Notes under the pieces: generated by a model
Seen by the model: only the letters and a program-made list of their open reading frames with translations
What the model was told of the DNA's origin: nothing
The model's database searches: none
Part shown: one piece after another, positions 36,301 through 50,450 of the stretch
Numbering within the stretch: position 1 is the first letter of the stretch
How the letters are laid out: each line of letters begins with the position of its first letter
Made by a program: the position numbers and the translations under genes
Assembly: GCA_003952965.2 (NCBI GenBank)
Contig: CM025854.1
Coordinates: 5,005,931 to 5,069,930 of the forward strand
Reading direction: 5' to 3'
Source of the DNA: Morella rubra
Taxonomy: Eukaryota; Streptophyta; Magnoliopsida; Fagales; Myricaceae
Length of the DNA stretch: 64,000 bases

Positions 36301-39300
36301 AATAAATTAAGAAATGCTAATCAGAAACCGTTTGCTTGATCTCAAATAGTCATTGGGTATAAAGGGTATTCGGTTTGACGACGCTTGCATGAGAAACTAA
36401 AGAGATTTAAATCATAAACATGGTCCAATTTTCTTGAATCCTTATAATTGTGGTTTTGGGTGGGAATAACATGCGGGCCCAGTGGAATTTTTTCAAATAA
36501 AAATATGTTGGGGGGGGAACGGGCCCCATTTAACATCCTAGCCTTTTGGGGTGCAGGGAGAATTGGGTTGATTTTAAAAACCAACATAATAATACAGAAT
36601 TAGTTAGTGGGGGTTGGGGGACGCCCGGCTTTTGGAAGGAGTCTTGTAAATGATTTTAGCGGGCCAACGAAGGAGGGGGCACGCATAACAAGTAAACCCA
36701 GGCCAGGCGAGGGAATGGCACTTTTTATTTTTTTGCTTCATTGGGCCTGGGCATGGCCAACTAAACGTAAAACCGTGGGAATTTTTTTTGCGGCGCACGT
36801 TGGGCAACATGCGACTCTTATGCCCAGGAATTTTACAGCCCGCGCAGGGGTTTTGGGCCCTTTTCGGCGTTTTTTCGGGCGTCCGGTTGCGGCTCATGGG
36901 ATGCTCGACCCCTTAGCCCTTGACAGTTACGGGTACGGAATTGGTTTTTTACGGCGGGTGAATTCGTTATCACCCTTAGTCTTTCCTTTTCCAATACAGT
37001 TGTTCATAATGTCTGGTTCCTTAAGAAGGGCTCAACCTAACACTTTTTTTTCGGCCTATGCATTAAATGCCCTTACCCCCTCAGGATTAACCATACTTAC
37101 TTTGCACCCCTTTTAATTTTTTTTTCGTGTGGACTTCCCCCCGAATTTGGCTGCAGAAAACAACAATTGGTGGGCCCCATTGGAATTTCCCTTAATAAAA
37201 TTTTAGTTTTTGTTTTGAAGCCTATTTAAGCCATTGTGGAACTTTAGAACAAATTCCCCAGGTTTGGTGGTAGCCATTTTTAATGGGACTAAAAGGGCGT
37301 TGGTTTTTTTTGAATTTTTCCCAATTGCTTTTTGAATTTGAAGTAGAAACTCAAAAATAGGGGGTCAAACTTTACCAAAGAAGTTGGGCTTTTCAAGCAA
37401 AAACTTACCAAAATTTTCCTTATTTTTTTTGGTTTTTTTATTCGACAAGAACCAAATAAGAACCTCCTTCCAGGAAAGAAGGTTTGCCTATCCCAAGGCC
37501 CCAAAAAAACTTTGCAATTACAATATAACCTTTAAAAACTAGTTTTTTAGCGGTTACTACTTGGCGTTCCCATCCAAACCAAAAAAAAAAAAAGCACAAA
37601 TTTGGAAAGGGAAAAACAATAGGGAAAGAAGGGAAACTTGAAGAATTGGGAATGATAACAACCAAATGAACACAGCTTTTCTTGGTCCTTTCCTAGTTTC
37701 CAGGTACCTGGAAAATAAATAGAAGTTTTGGAATGCACCTTTAACTTAAAAGAACAATTAAGAAAAACCAAGGTAATATCTTTGACAAAAAGATTTTTGG
37801 AATTACAAATTTCCCCAGATTTTTTTGGTTTTGGTGGTAAAGTTTGTTGAATGAAATTTTTAATGGAAAATTAAAGCCCCTTCTTTAAAAGCGTAACAAA
37901 TTGTTTATTTAAAAGGTTATTTGGATTTCATACCTCAACTAATTATAAAGGAAAAAACAATTATTTCCCCAAATTTGGTTCCCCAATTATTTTTTTTTTT
38001 CAAATTTTTTATTCATTATTTTTCCCTTTGGGTTAGTTTTTAAACTTTCAACGATTGGGGTTTTTTCCTTGGGGTTGATCAACTAAAATGGATTGTTTTA
38101 TGAAAAAGAAAATCTTTTCGTCCAATATTTTTCCATTTATTTATCTTTGAACGATTATCCCTTGAAAAATATGGTAGAATTTGTTTCCAAGTTTGGTTTT
38201 TTAAAAATGAATTGGTCCAGTGTTATTTTTTGGTTTTAGGGGATTAGGAAGGATCCCGGTGCCTCAAATTTGGGTTGACCATAAGGATTCCAAATTTATT
38301 GAAGTTTTTGAAAACCAAATTTGGATCGATTTTTTTTGTTAAATTAAAGGTGAAACCTAAGAGACCATTTAAGTAATTTTTTCCCATCTTAAAATTAGAA
38401 TTGAAATGGGCAAAAAAAAAAAAAAAAAAAGAAGAGAAGAATTTTTTTTTTTTTAATTGAAAATTTTTTTAATTTTTTTTTAAATTTATTTTTTTTTTTG
38501 TATTCTTTATTTTCGTATTTTTTGGCCCACTCCGAAACTTTTATTCTTTTTATTGGTGGTTAAAGAAAATTTCTTCCTTTCGAAGCACCTTTTCCCAGGG
38601 GAGGGGGATTGTTTTTTTTTTCCAGTAATTGGTTTTTTGAATGTTCGTCCAGGAAGTTTTTTAGAATTTTTCTTTATTTTTAATATTTTTTTTTTTCCTA
38701 AGCCCAATTTATGAAAATATTATTAAAATATTTTTACAACAAAGGGCCTGCACAATTAACAACAGAAAAGCCCGAAGGGCCTAGCTTTTTAAAGACCAAT
38801 GGGGCTTAAAGCCTATTACAAAGACAAATGTGGGCCCCAAAAAAAAGCCCCCTCCCAAGAAGAGAACCCCAAGGGGTTTTTTTTCAAAGAACCCAATCGG
38901 GGGTTTACTTTACTGATAACCCTTTTTTTTTTATTCTTAACGAAAGGCAAACCTATACAGCAGTTCATCATTAAAATGTGGGCATTATTTAAAGCCCATC
39001 AGGGGAAATATTTTTGGTCACTAGTACTTTTTTTTTTTTAAATGGAGAAAATGGAAAGCAAAAGAAAAAATGGGGTTTTAAGTGGGTTAAAGGTTTTTTT
39101 TTATTTTTAAGCACATGAAATTTAATGAAGAAAAGGGGGAAAAACCCGATTTTTTATTAAATGGTAAAGTTTTTTTGCCCCCCAAAAATTTTTTGGGGGG
39201 AAGAATATTTTTAAAATGTTTTTTTAAAGAAATCTTTTTTTGGGGATATTAAGAAATTTAATTGATGCCCTTGGGTTAAAATTTTTTTGGGAGTGTTAAT

Positions 39301-39940
39301 ATGTGGTTAGATATTAAAAAATTTTTGAAAAGTAATAATTTGGCTTTGTTTTTTTTTTCAAAATTTTTTTTGGGTACTGAATTGTTTTTGGATATAAAAT
39401 ACTAACCAATAGAAATTTTGGGAATAAAAGTATGTTAACAAGGATTGAAGTTTTAAGGAACCAACTACTTTTAGGCCTTTAACGGGGCCCCTTGAGCCCA
39501 AAGTAAAAAGCGCACATGCGCCCACTTTTGAAAAATTGACCCATTGAGTTTTTTAATTTTAGACCGACTGTCCCCATTGGCTAATATTTGAAATTTTTTT
39601 TTTTTTTTGCCACGTTCATCAAATATTAATTCTTTGTTTTTTGGGTTTTTTTGGGCCTGCCTTAAGTGGTCCCCGCCCCTTTTTCCTACGGAAAAGGGTT
39701 TTTAAAGAAATGTTTGGTTTTTTGGGGGGTATAAAATAAGTGGACTTTTTTTTTTTCCTTCATTAATGAGTTTTTAAAAATTTGAAAAGTATTTAATTTT
39801 GGTTTAATCCCTTTAAAAAAAGTTCCCCGCAAGCCACTTAACCTGCCAAAAACCGTGACAGAAAGCTTCCAGGAATTTTAAGAAAAGTCAATTTTTTTAA
39901 ATTAGATTTATTACCAAACTCCCACTTTGGGCCCCCGAAA

Positions 39941-39973
<33 letters not shown>

Positions 39974-42900
39974 CATTTTTTTCTTTTTTCATGAGCCAAA
40001 GAACAAGATGTTTTTTTTATTTAACTTCCAAGAAAGGTCCCCGGAAAAATGAAAATTGGAATTCATAAATAAATTTTAGGCTTTTACTATTTAAATAAAA
40101 GCCCCCCGGTAAAAATAAGTCATGAAAAAAGTCTTTTAAAATAGGCCTCTAGGTTTTTTTTGATTTTAAAAATTACGAGGTAGAGTTGAAGTGGTTTTAA
40201 TTTTTATTAAAACAACTTTTTTGGGTTTTTAAAATCCTATCAAGGTCCACCCACTCGGGGGAAATTTTAGAAAATTAAATTTCCAAATCGAACATACTAG
40301 AGAACACCAAACGGGTCAAATTTTTAGGGCTAAAGATTGGGCTTTCGATTTTTCTTCGTGGACTTTCGTGTTTTTTTAAATGGAACCACTTGGGAATCGG
40401 CCATAATAAAAGACTGGGCTAGATTTTGCTTTCCCCTACCTAATTGCCCCCAAGCCTAATCTATATTATTAATTTATTATTATTTCTTTCCCGGTTTTTT
40501 AAGTACTAAAAGCACTTAAAATGGAAATGACCTTGGTTGCCCCCACAAAGAACCAAATTAAAAATGGGCATGCAAAGGAAAAAGTTTTAGTAAGGTCCAT
40601 TTCGAAATTGGGTCTCTGCGGGTTTTTGGAAATTTTGGGAAAAGATTCCTAATAAGGCCTTTTAAAAAAGACAACAGGTTTGGTTTTTGGAAATGGGCTT
40701 CAACGAAGGGGTTTTAATTTGTAAAACCAAAGTTGGGGCCTGGAAGGCTTTGGCCCCGGGTTGAAATGAGAACTTACCAGGCAGCAAGCAACCCCGAACG
40801 GTTTTAAATTGGGGCCCCCCTTGGGGGCTCAGGTGGTGGGTTTTGGAAAACGCCACCGAACCTGGGGCCCGGGGTTTTACGGGGCCCTTTTACTTTTTTT
40901 TAAAACATCAAGGTTGGGAATTTTATTTTGGGGAGTAAAAAAAAATAAATTAATCCCAAGCAATTTTTCATAAAATAAGGGTAAAAGGGCGGGGTTTGGG
41001 GTTAAAAATATTGGGTCGGAGACCCCGAAAAAAAATTTGGAAAATTTCAGCCTCCCGTACGGTAAAAAAGAATCGGATTGCCTAATTTTTGGGGCATCCA
41101 GTTTCCCGGCCCGGCAAAGTTGTTTGGGAATTTTCCCCGGGCCAGTGGAATATGGGGGGCTTGATTTTTTGGCAAATTATTTAATTTTTTTCCCGGACTT
41201 TTTTTTTGATTTCTGGCCTTATTAAAGTTTTTTTTATTCAATACAATTTTAGTTTTAGGCCTTTGGTTTTTTTAGGCAAGGGTTTTTTTTTTTTTTAAAA
41301 GAATTGTATTTGTTGGGATTAAATGGAAAATTTTAGTTAGAATGTTTATGTTTGGATTTGTGGGGATGTTTTGGGGATTTCAAAATAATTTTTTATTCAT
41401 TTACATATTACAATTCTATAATTTCAATTGCATTATATTAATAAATCACATACATAGATTAATGAAATAAAAATGATACAAAATTGTAAATAAAAAATTT
41501 ACAAATTACAAATAAACAGATAAAAAAAATTCTACAAATTATTACAATTTACATTTTTGAAAAAAAAAAAAAATCTAACAATTTTAAATTGGGAAAATAG
41601 GTTTTTGAATTTTTGAAATGGAAATAAAATGTTTTAGCATTTTTAAAAATAAACAAATCAAACTTATAATATGGAAATTTTATGATAGTGATAAGTTTTT
41701 TTGTATGGTCCTTTTTTTTTTATAATCTTTATAATATTTAAATGACACTTTAAAGGATTGGGTTAAACTTAATCTAAAACTAATTTTTTAAATTTTAAAA
41801 CTAATGGCCTATAAAATAAATTGACTTTTACTTTTTTCCTTTTTTTTCCCAAAACAATTGAAACATAAACATTATCAAAAATGAAAATCAACTTTACAAA
41901 ATTAATGAAAAATTAATGAAAAAATATGTGGCCACACACCATTGTACCCTCATTTAAAAATCAAATTCAAAATAATTGGGGTTTTATGTTTTAATTGATT
42001 TCAATCAGTTTTTTAAATAAGACAAATACAACATTACCTACCTCCAATTCCAAAATTAACTAATTTACCAATCAAAATCATTAATAAATAAGATTTTTGC
42101 TACAATTTATTATTACTAATTATTTTTGGCATTTTTTCTTGAAAGCAAAAAAATATAATTACTAATATGAGGTTTTTTTTTGTAACCTAATAGAAATATT
42201 AAGAATTGAATACATAATTCATTATTTGTTTTTTTAAAGTATAGAATAATAAACCTATACTTAATCTAATACTATTTGGGGTTTCCCATAGGAAAATTTT
42301 TTTTTTTTTCAATTAAATGAAAAGGCAAAATAAATGGAGTAACAAAAGACATATAGTTTCAAATATTTTTGAAACGGAGGTACACGGTGTCTTGTTTTGT
42401 TAAAAAAATACAGGTTTCTAGGACGGCGTTCACCCAAAATTTTGATAATTCTAATTTATTCACTTCCCACATCAAAAATAAGACCTTATACAATTTAAAA
42501 CTTTTCAATCCTGTGGGTAAATCGAGAGGGAATCTAAATTGGGGCCCTCAAGTTCAAATGGATCTTTTTTGAAACCCAATTCTTGCTTTTCCACCATAAA
42601 TGAAAACTATCGACGATTAATGAAATGGCGATGAACTCCAAAATAACTTTTTCCTTTTCTTTATATTCGTATTTTTAATTCCTTCAATCTCTACTTCCAC
42701 CACTCCTTTCAATTTTTTTGTGGAAGAAGCAAAACGTGAGTGAAACTAAGATTGAGAGGAAAGTCCTTATTTACTTTGCTTTTCCCGTTTTGGGTTAGGC
42801 TTAAAACAACTTTTTTAAGTGAGACTCAAATACCAAGAAAGGTCCTTTGAGGATGTGGGGGTGAACCCCCAACCAAGTAGATTAACAATAGTTAACATTT

Positions 42901-45900
42901 TTTTTTGCCCCATTTGGAACTTTCTCTGGATTCAGTCAAATTTCTTTTTCCCCAAATCCTTTGTGAAATGAATCCCATCTGGGAGATGGTTGAGAAAAAT
43001 TTTTTTTCTTCCTTTTGGGGAAGAGGTTGGGCACTGCACATCAATACCTTTGAAAAGCCGGTCCTTAGATATTAGGCGGGGAGGAAAAGGACTGACTTTA
43101 ACCTTAAGGGGTTGGGGTGTCCGGTGAAGGGTCACGAAAGGTTTAGGTAAAGGATTTCCCATCTGAGAACAAAAAGTTTTGAAAATTTAATTCCTTAAAA
43201 ATACTCATATTCTAATAGTCAATTTTAAAATTTGATAATAGTTCCAATTTTTTAAAAATAAAATAAGAAAAAAATTAAAATTTTTAAATTTTTAAAAGCC
43301 ATATTCATACTCTTAATTTAATAGTTCAATTTTAAAAAATAAACATTTCCATTTTTAAATCAATTTCCAAAACGGATTCACAAGTTTTTGCCTTAAACAA
43401 TTTTCAAACAGATTCAATTAAAACATATTCTTTTTAAACTATTCCATAAGTTGAATATTTTTTTCCATTCAAATACGTAACCATTTTTAATAAAATAGTG
43501 GAACTAAAATGGATCTTCTTTCTTATTTTAACATATTAATAACGTATAATTTCCAAATTTTAACAATATTTTTCCTAAACATTTCCAAATTAAAAAACAT
43601 ATTCAATATACGTATTTTTTTAAATTAAAACATAATTCATATTTAAATTTGGCAAACAATTTTCACAATCAAATCCAAGAAAATTTACAAAAATTTTTTT
43701 CCCAAAAGATTTTTTCCACAAACTTTTTGAATTATTTCAAAAAATTTTTCAAAAGAAAATTCCAAAATTTACAAATTAAAAATATTATTACTCTAAATAG
43801 ATTACTAAATAACAATCAAATATCCATAGCCCACATGCCCAATCTCCCATTGGCAAAAATATTCAATTTCGAAGTAAAAACTAATCCTCAATCAAGTCCA
43901 TCCTCCACAGTTTCACAACATAATCTATACTCTAAAATTCTAAATTAACTAATGAATTACAATAAATATTAACTTAATAAGTGAATAAATTTTTACCTTA
44001 ATGGCAGTGCACTGACCATACACGGCACAAATTCACAAATCATAATCTTGTAACCTGCACTAAAAAAATTAATTAGTTAACAAATAATGAAATGAAGAAC
44101 AACTGAAGAACTGATTGTAATGAAAATGAAATTGAAAAAAAAACTAAAAAATTAACGAGAAGGGTGAACAGAGAAAGGGGTAAAAAGAGGGAGAAGTTGG
44201 AATCAAGAAGGAGAGAGTGAGAAGGGAAATAGAGGGAGAAGAGAGGAGAGGAGAGGGGTTTGTTTCAATTCAGTTCAGAGCAAAGCGGCCACTTGGGGCC
44301 TTTGGCCTTTGACGGCCGTTCAGCCAGAGGGAATTTGAGAAAGTGAGGCAAGACAGCCCCCAAGAAGAGGGGAGTTGGGAGGGAGAACTAGAGAGAAGAG
44401 AGCTTTTGAAGCAAATGAAGTTTTTTTTTTTGAGGCCTTTGAAAGAGAGTGGAGGACTTCGAAAGACCTAGAGAAGGAGATAGAGGTCGCGTTGAGGGAG
44501 AGAGAGAGAGGCTGCGGGCGTGGAAAAGGTGAGAATTGAAGAGAGTGGAAAAGAGGGGGAAACTTTGGGGAGAAATTATAAGGGAAGGGTTTTTGAAAAA
44601 AAAAAAAACCCTTGGGGAACAAAAAATTGCAGCTTTTTTGGTCCATGTCCAAAAATTTTTAGGCCTTTTTGGGGGTTTTTTTTTTTTTTTTAAAAAAACT
44701 GGAAAACGGTGAGAAAACTTTGCATAATAACTATACGGCTTCCCGGTTTACGGGTGGTAATTTAGGTATGCACAAACGGTTAAAATGAACGGAATTTCCC
44801 GGGTACTGTTGGAAGGTTTTTTTGCCCCCAACCTAATAAAAGGTAAAATAATGGTTTGAATAAAGCAATAATCTAATGTTTTCAAAACTTTCCCAAAACC
44901 GGGAATAAAACAGTTAAAAACTTTTTGTTTAAAACTGTTTTCTAGATATATTAAAGATAAAATTGGCCTATCTCAATTTAAAAAATGGGTCCTCTAGTTT
45001 TTGAAAAAAAACTTATTTTTTTTTGGTCCGTATAAATGGGTTAAAAAAATAGTTTCTTAATCAACATTCCCAAGGTTATACAAATAAGTTTTTCATAACA
45101 AAGCCCAATAAAAAAATCAATTTTTACAAAAGCAAAAATGATAATTTTAATAGTTTTTGGCATAACAGAACAGCACAATATGCATAGAATGACATATTCA
45201 AGGGGGGCCTTTAGAATTTCGTGTTTTTAGGGTTAATTTTCTCCTGTTGCTTCCCATTCCTTTAAAGATTTTTCTTTATCAAGGTTTCTTTCCTTTTAAG
45301 CCTTCAAATTACGTTGGAACAACACTAAATATTTTTCCCTTTACGTTGGAGGACGTTGACAAAAGTTTTGCCCTGACTACCAACGGCTTTTTACATCTAC
45401 ATCATATTACGACAATTTATCATTTGGAGGTAAAATTTTTCAAACTTATTAGCCGATTTTGGCCCTTGGTTTGATTCCATTGGCTCTTTCAAGATATACA
45501 TTCACTTTTCTTTTTTTAAAAAGGTTATCATTTTTCAATAAAATTAAATTATAAACTTTAAAAAAACATTGCCCAAAAATTGAATATATAAAACCTTTTC
45601 TCAAATAAATGAAAAAAATATGAATTATAAAATATATTTTATTTATTAAATATTAAAATGATAATAAGGGGTTGGTGTGGATTTAGTAGGGTTGTGATGG
45701 CTTTGGTTTAGTCCTAGGTTATTTTTGTCAGTAGATAGTTCGCAATACTCGCTAAACGTAAAAACCATATTTATGCCTCCCTGTTGCCATAGGAATATAC
45801 CATATTTCTGCTTCACACATTGAAGTAACTGCCCGAGCCAAGAAGGTCTTTAAGGTGCCCTAAGTTGATAGAAAGAAAAAGACCAGAAAACATAATTTTT

Positions 45901-48900
45901 ATTTAGTGGAATATATTGAGAGGAATAAGAAGCGTTGGGCCGATGGGAAGTTGGGAATATCTTTTTTGCCCGTTGGAATAGCAATTTGGGGTCGTGGGAA
46001 AGACGTGGGGCCCTGGCTGGCCCTGCCCCTAAAATATTCCCGTTTTTGGGCCTGCCAGCTTTTTATTCCGTTTTGATAACAAATTAAAAAAATTGGCCGA
46101 TTTTATTCGAAGATGGGTGTCGAGATTTGAAAAAAAAAAATGTATTTCAATCTTTCATTTTAAAAAAGAATAAGAAACAGAAAGTAATTAAAAGGAAAAA
46201 ATGACAAATCTGATTCCAGGGTTTTTTTTGTGTGCACGTTTTCAAACTTTATAAAAAAAAAGAGGAGATTCAGCTTTGAAATAAACTCTAAACAGGAGAA
46301 AAAGACAAGGAAAAAAGAATATTTTAATGTTAGACAATATGTTTAAATTATTATGGTGGGGGCAAAGCCCCCTAGAAATGTTGATATATACGGGTAAGAA
46401 TAATGCGTAATTTTTTTTAATTTATTCATATGCCTCGAATCATACAATGAGGTGGGAAAGGAAAATGCTTTTTGGTTTTTATAAATAGGGCCAACTTCTA
46501 TTCGTGGAATCTTTTCTAAACTTCTCAAACAAACCGAAGTTTGCTTTCCTTTCTTCCCCCACAAAGAATACAAGCGTCATGAGAATCGACCAAGTTTTTC
46601 ATGGGCAGTTAAGCTGGCCCAAGCACATGGCACAAGCTGAAAGGAATTTTTTGGGTCCCCTGGTTGGGGGAGAAATATTCCACAGATCCTTTTAATTAGT
46701 ATTAACTTTAATTTTTTTAGTTCGGTTTTTTTTCGATGCATATGTTTTTGCCCACCAACGATTTAAGTTTTATACTTTTATTTTCCGTGTTAAGTTAAGT
46801 GGGAGAAATTCAACGTTCCGTTTTGCAACTTTTAAATTTTTGTTTAGTAACGGCTTATTTTCAAGGTTTTTAAATCTAGCTTTTTCAAAATTTTTTTTTT
46901 TTTGATAAACCTTTTTTTTTGGAATTAGAACCAAATAGTTGTAACTTTCTTTATTAAAGATATAGATAATAAGATATTACAGATGAAAGAATAATATAGA
47001 ATAATCTTATATGTATATTATATAAATTTAGACATATATAGATAATATAATATGTAACGACACTAATACGCTCATTAAAAGTGGGGCTTGGCATTGTCTT
47101 TTATTTTTTTCTTCCACTATTTAGGCGAAGGCAATGGATGGGTGTCACTTTTAGATTTTCCAACATCGTTTAACTTTGTCCTTCCGGGCGATAATTTTTT
47201 GTTGAATAAGTTTTTAGTTTATGAGTCCTTCATCTCGGTAAATCGTGGCCACATATTTTTGGGGCCAACCTTGTTCTTTTTCCCATGATTTCATGGCGAA
47301 GCCTTGGGCTTTTGTTAATGAAAAAACATAAGTAAACTAAGTCGCAAAAGTTTTCGGGTTGGGCCTTTTCAAGGTTGACACGTAACGTTCCCATCGCTTC
47401 AAGAGGAAAAAACATGGTCAAGCCCACTTATTTTTTGTGGGTAAATGGCCAAGATTTGAAAAAAAAAGTTTTTTTCGACACTTTCACAGGTTGTTTTTGA
47501 AAAAAACTGTCCTCGATTTGGGGGTTGGTTAGCCGGCTTTGGGGGACAATGCCCACTATTTTTGAAAAATTTTTGGTTCCTGAGTGGGGTTGGAAGGTAT
47601 GCCCCCTGCAATCCCTTTAAATTAAAGTTTATTTTTAAAATTTAAATTTTTTTATTTCCGTCCGCTTTCCGAATGCCTTAATTGTTTTTGGCCTTTTGAA
47701 ATTAGCCTTTTTTATATTTTCCGTGGGTTTTAAGTGGTGGGTTTTAAAATACTCACGTCGCGAAAATTGTTTTTTAAGGTCGGAACTTATTTATTTGATT
47801 AGTACGGTTTTTTTCCAAGGGTTTTAATCAGATAATCTTCAAATATTTTTTTTTTTTTGGATACCTTTTTGAAAATAGTTCCCTGTTTTATTTTATTAAA
47901 ATACGGGTGGATTCAAATTAAAAATATTTAGAAAACCTATCCTTGGGCCTTCTTAAATTTAGTGGGGTTTTGGGCATTGGTTTATTTTTTCCTTCCAAGT
48001 CATTTTAGGCGGGAAAAGGCGGGAATAAGGTGGTATTTGATTACGAATAAGCCTTTTTCTTTCCGGACTTATTTTTGGTTAAATAAGTATTTCCATGGGC
48101 GTCTCTATCCCCAGGGTAATTGGCCACATATTTGGGGAACAACCTTTTTTTCTCGCTACTTTATGGCGAGCCTTGGATGTATGAAAGAACTAGTCCCGAA
48201 GAAAGTTTTTTCGGGTTTTGGCTCCCAGTGAAACCGTACGGTCCCAATCGCTTTTACGAAGGAAAACAAAAAAAAGCCAATGTCACCGGCCCACTTTAGT
48301 TGTGTGATGGCAAAATTGAAAAGTCTTTTTGACCAATTACAAAGGTGTTTGATCTCTGATTTTGGGTTGTAATTGCGGCAGGGACAATTGAAACCTAATT
48401 TTGATTTTTTGGTCTGAGTTGGGTGAGAAATATGCCCTGCAATCTTTTTGTTTTTTTTAGTATTTAAACCTTAACTTTTTACATTCGGTCCGCTTTTCGA
48501 TGCATAATTGTCCTTTTGGCATTCCGATAGCTTTTTATTTTCCCGTGTTAGTAGTGGGCGAAAATCCTTCACTTTAAAGTGCATGGTTTAGTTGGAAATA
48601 TATAATTGATTAGTTAAAGGTTTTATTTTTCAAGGTTTTAAATCCAGAATATTCCTCAAAAAATAATTTTTTTTATTCTTTTTGGATATACCTTTTTTTT
48701 TTAAATAGATCCTGTTAACTTTTTGGTTAACCGGTACAACTGATTCAAATTAAATTTTTAAGACTATTTGGCATCGTAAACATTAAAGCTTGGGCTGGCC
48801 AAAATTAAACTATTTTTCTTTTTCACATTTTAATCTGGCGAGGGCGAAGACTGGTGGCGGGGGGGTAGTCACTTGGGATTAAACTAGATAAATTTTTTTC

Positions 48901-49450
48901 GGCGACTTTGTTTAAAGGTTTAAGTTTATAACATTTCATGGCGTTTCTCTTTAATTGTGGTAAAATCCGTGCCAAATTTTTTGAGCAACTTTTCTTCCCA
49001 ATATTCGTTGGGGTTGAGCCTGGGTTGGTAATGGAAAGTTAAAAACTGTCGAAAGAGTTTTCTAGGGTTAGCTCAGTTTTATTCTTCTTCTGCTTTTGGA
49101 TTTTGGGTGGTAAAAGCCCTACTTTAAAATAGGTTTTTTTTATTTTGTTAACTTTTTTTAAAATTGCTTGTGTTCCTTTTTGTTCATGGGCCTGAGGGTC
49201 GGAAAGAAAAATTTAGAAGTTTTTAAGTCACGTGGGGTTGGGGTAGAAAGTACTTCTTCGAGTTTTACCAATAATAAGCATTTGTTGGTTTTTATCCCTT
49301 AAAAGAAAGGGGGATCCATCTAAATGTTTTCCATTTTTCTCTTTGAAATTTGGAAATTCATTTTTTGGGTTTTTCATGGGACCCTGTACTACCTTCGATC
49401 TGGTTCCTGTGGTAATAAGACCACTCCCAGCTTTGCGGTAAAAGCCCACA
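36300..49450. other. Homopolymer-rich, low-trust block next to an assembly gap
   Basis: From about 36.3 kb the sequence is crowded with runs of 5-10 identical bases of all four kinds, including GGGGGGGG and CCCCCC, and with a run of about 33 T at 39944-39973. Believable ORFs nearly vanish. Flanking DNA does not look like this. I infer repeat-rich DNA recovered at low accuracy, for example gap filling by noisy reads, rather than real composition. The part at 41.4-44.6 kb is less affected. Its AT-rich stretch followed by a purine-rich GAGAGGGAGAA segment at 44150-44560 could be retrotransposon LTR or untranslated leader. No gene should be called here. Confidence 0.65.
46720..49200. repeat. Degenerate ~0.85-0.93-kb tandem repeat
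   Basis: Recurrent words show at least two nearly full units plus partial ones. CCACATATTT(TT)GGGG recurs at about 47250 and 48124. The TTTCGATGCATA-like word recurs at about 46731, 47666 and 48497. ATGCCC(CC)TGCAATC recurs at about 47600 and 48433. TTTTGGATA(TA)CC(TT) recurs at about 47859 and 48683. Spacing is 830-930 bp. A third copy starts near 48780 and runs towards the gap. Indels at homopolymers blur the units. Confidence 0.65.
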
Positions 49451-50450
49451 NNNNNNNNNNNNNNNNNNNNNNNNNNNNNNNNNNNNNNNNNNNNNNNNNN
49501 NNNNNNNNNNNNNNNNNNNNNNNNNNNNNNNNNNNNNNNNNNNNNNNNNNNNNNNNNNNNNNNNNNNNNNNNNNNNNNNNNNNNNNNNNNNNNNNNNNNN
49601 NNNNNNNNNNNNNNNNNNNNNNNNNNNNNNNNNNNNNNNNNNNNNNNNNNNNNNNNNNNNNNNNNNNNNNNNNNNNNNNNNNNNNNNNNNNNNNNNNNNN
49701 NNNNNNNNNNNNNNNNNNNNNNNNNNNNNNNNNNNNNNNNNNNNNNNNNNNNNNNNNNNNNNNNNNNNNNNNNNNNNNNNNNNNNNNNNNNNNNNNNNNN
49801 NNNNNNNNNNNNNNNNNNNNNNNNNNNNNNNNNNNNNNNNNNNNNNNNNNNNNNNNNNNNNNNNNNNNNNNNNNNNNNNNNNNNNNNNNNNNNNNNNNNN
49901 NNNNNNNNNNNNNNNNNNNNNNNNNNNNNNNNNNNNNNNNNNNNNNNNNNNNNNNNNNNNNNNNNNNNNNNNNNNNNNNNNNNNNNNNNNNNNNNNNNNN
50001 NNNNNNNNNNNNNNNNNNNNNNNNNNNNNNNNNNNNNNNNNNNNNNNNNNNNNNNNNNNNNNNNNNNNNNNNNNNNNNNNNNNNNNNNNNNNNNNNNNNN
50101 NNNNNNNNNNNNNNNNNNNNNNNNNNNNNNNNNNNNNNNNNNNNNNNNNNNNNNNNNNNNNNNNNNNNNNNNNNNNNNNNNNNNNNNNNNNNNNNNNNNN
50201 NNNNNNNNNNNNNNNNNNNNNNNNNNNNNNNNNNNNNNNNNNNNNNNNNNNNNNNNNNNNNNNNNNNNNNNNNNNNNNNNNNNNNNNNNNNNNNNNNNNN
50301 NNNNNNNNNNNNNNNNNNNNNNNNNNNNNNNNNNNNNNNNNNNNNNNNNNNNNNNNNNNNNNNNNNNNNNNNNNNNNNNNNNNNNNNNNNNNNNNNNNNN
50401 NNNNNNNNNNNNNNNNNNNNNNNNNNNNNNNNNNNNNNNNNNNNNNNNNN
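49451..50450. other. Assembly gap (1000 N)
   Basis: Exactly 1000 ambiguous bases, evidently a placeholder of fixed size. Its true length is unknown. Any ORF crossing it is an artefact. Confidence 0.99.

Noticed and set aside
36607..37116. 169-codon ORF on the plus strand
   Set aside because: It lies in the homopolymer-inflated block, has no recognisable domain, and the sequence there is not trustworthy.
45640..46080. Possible coding remnant with a basic Lys/Arg-rich translation
   Set aside because: The resemblance to any protein was too vague, and the region is in the low-trust block.
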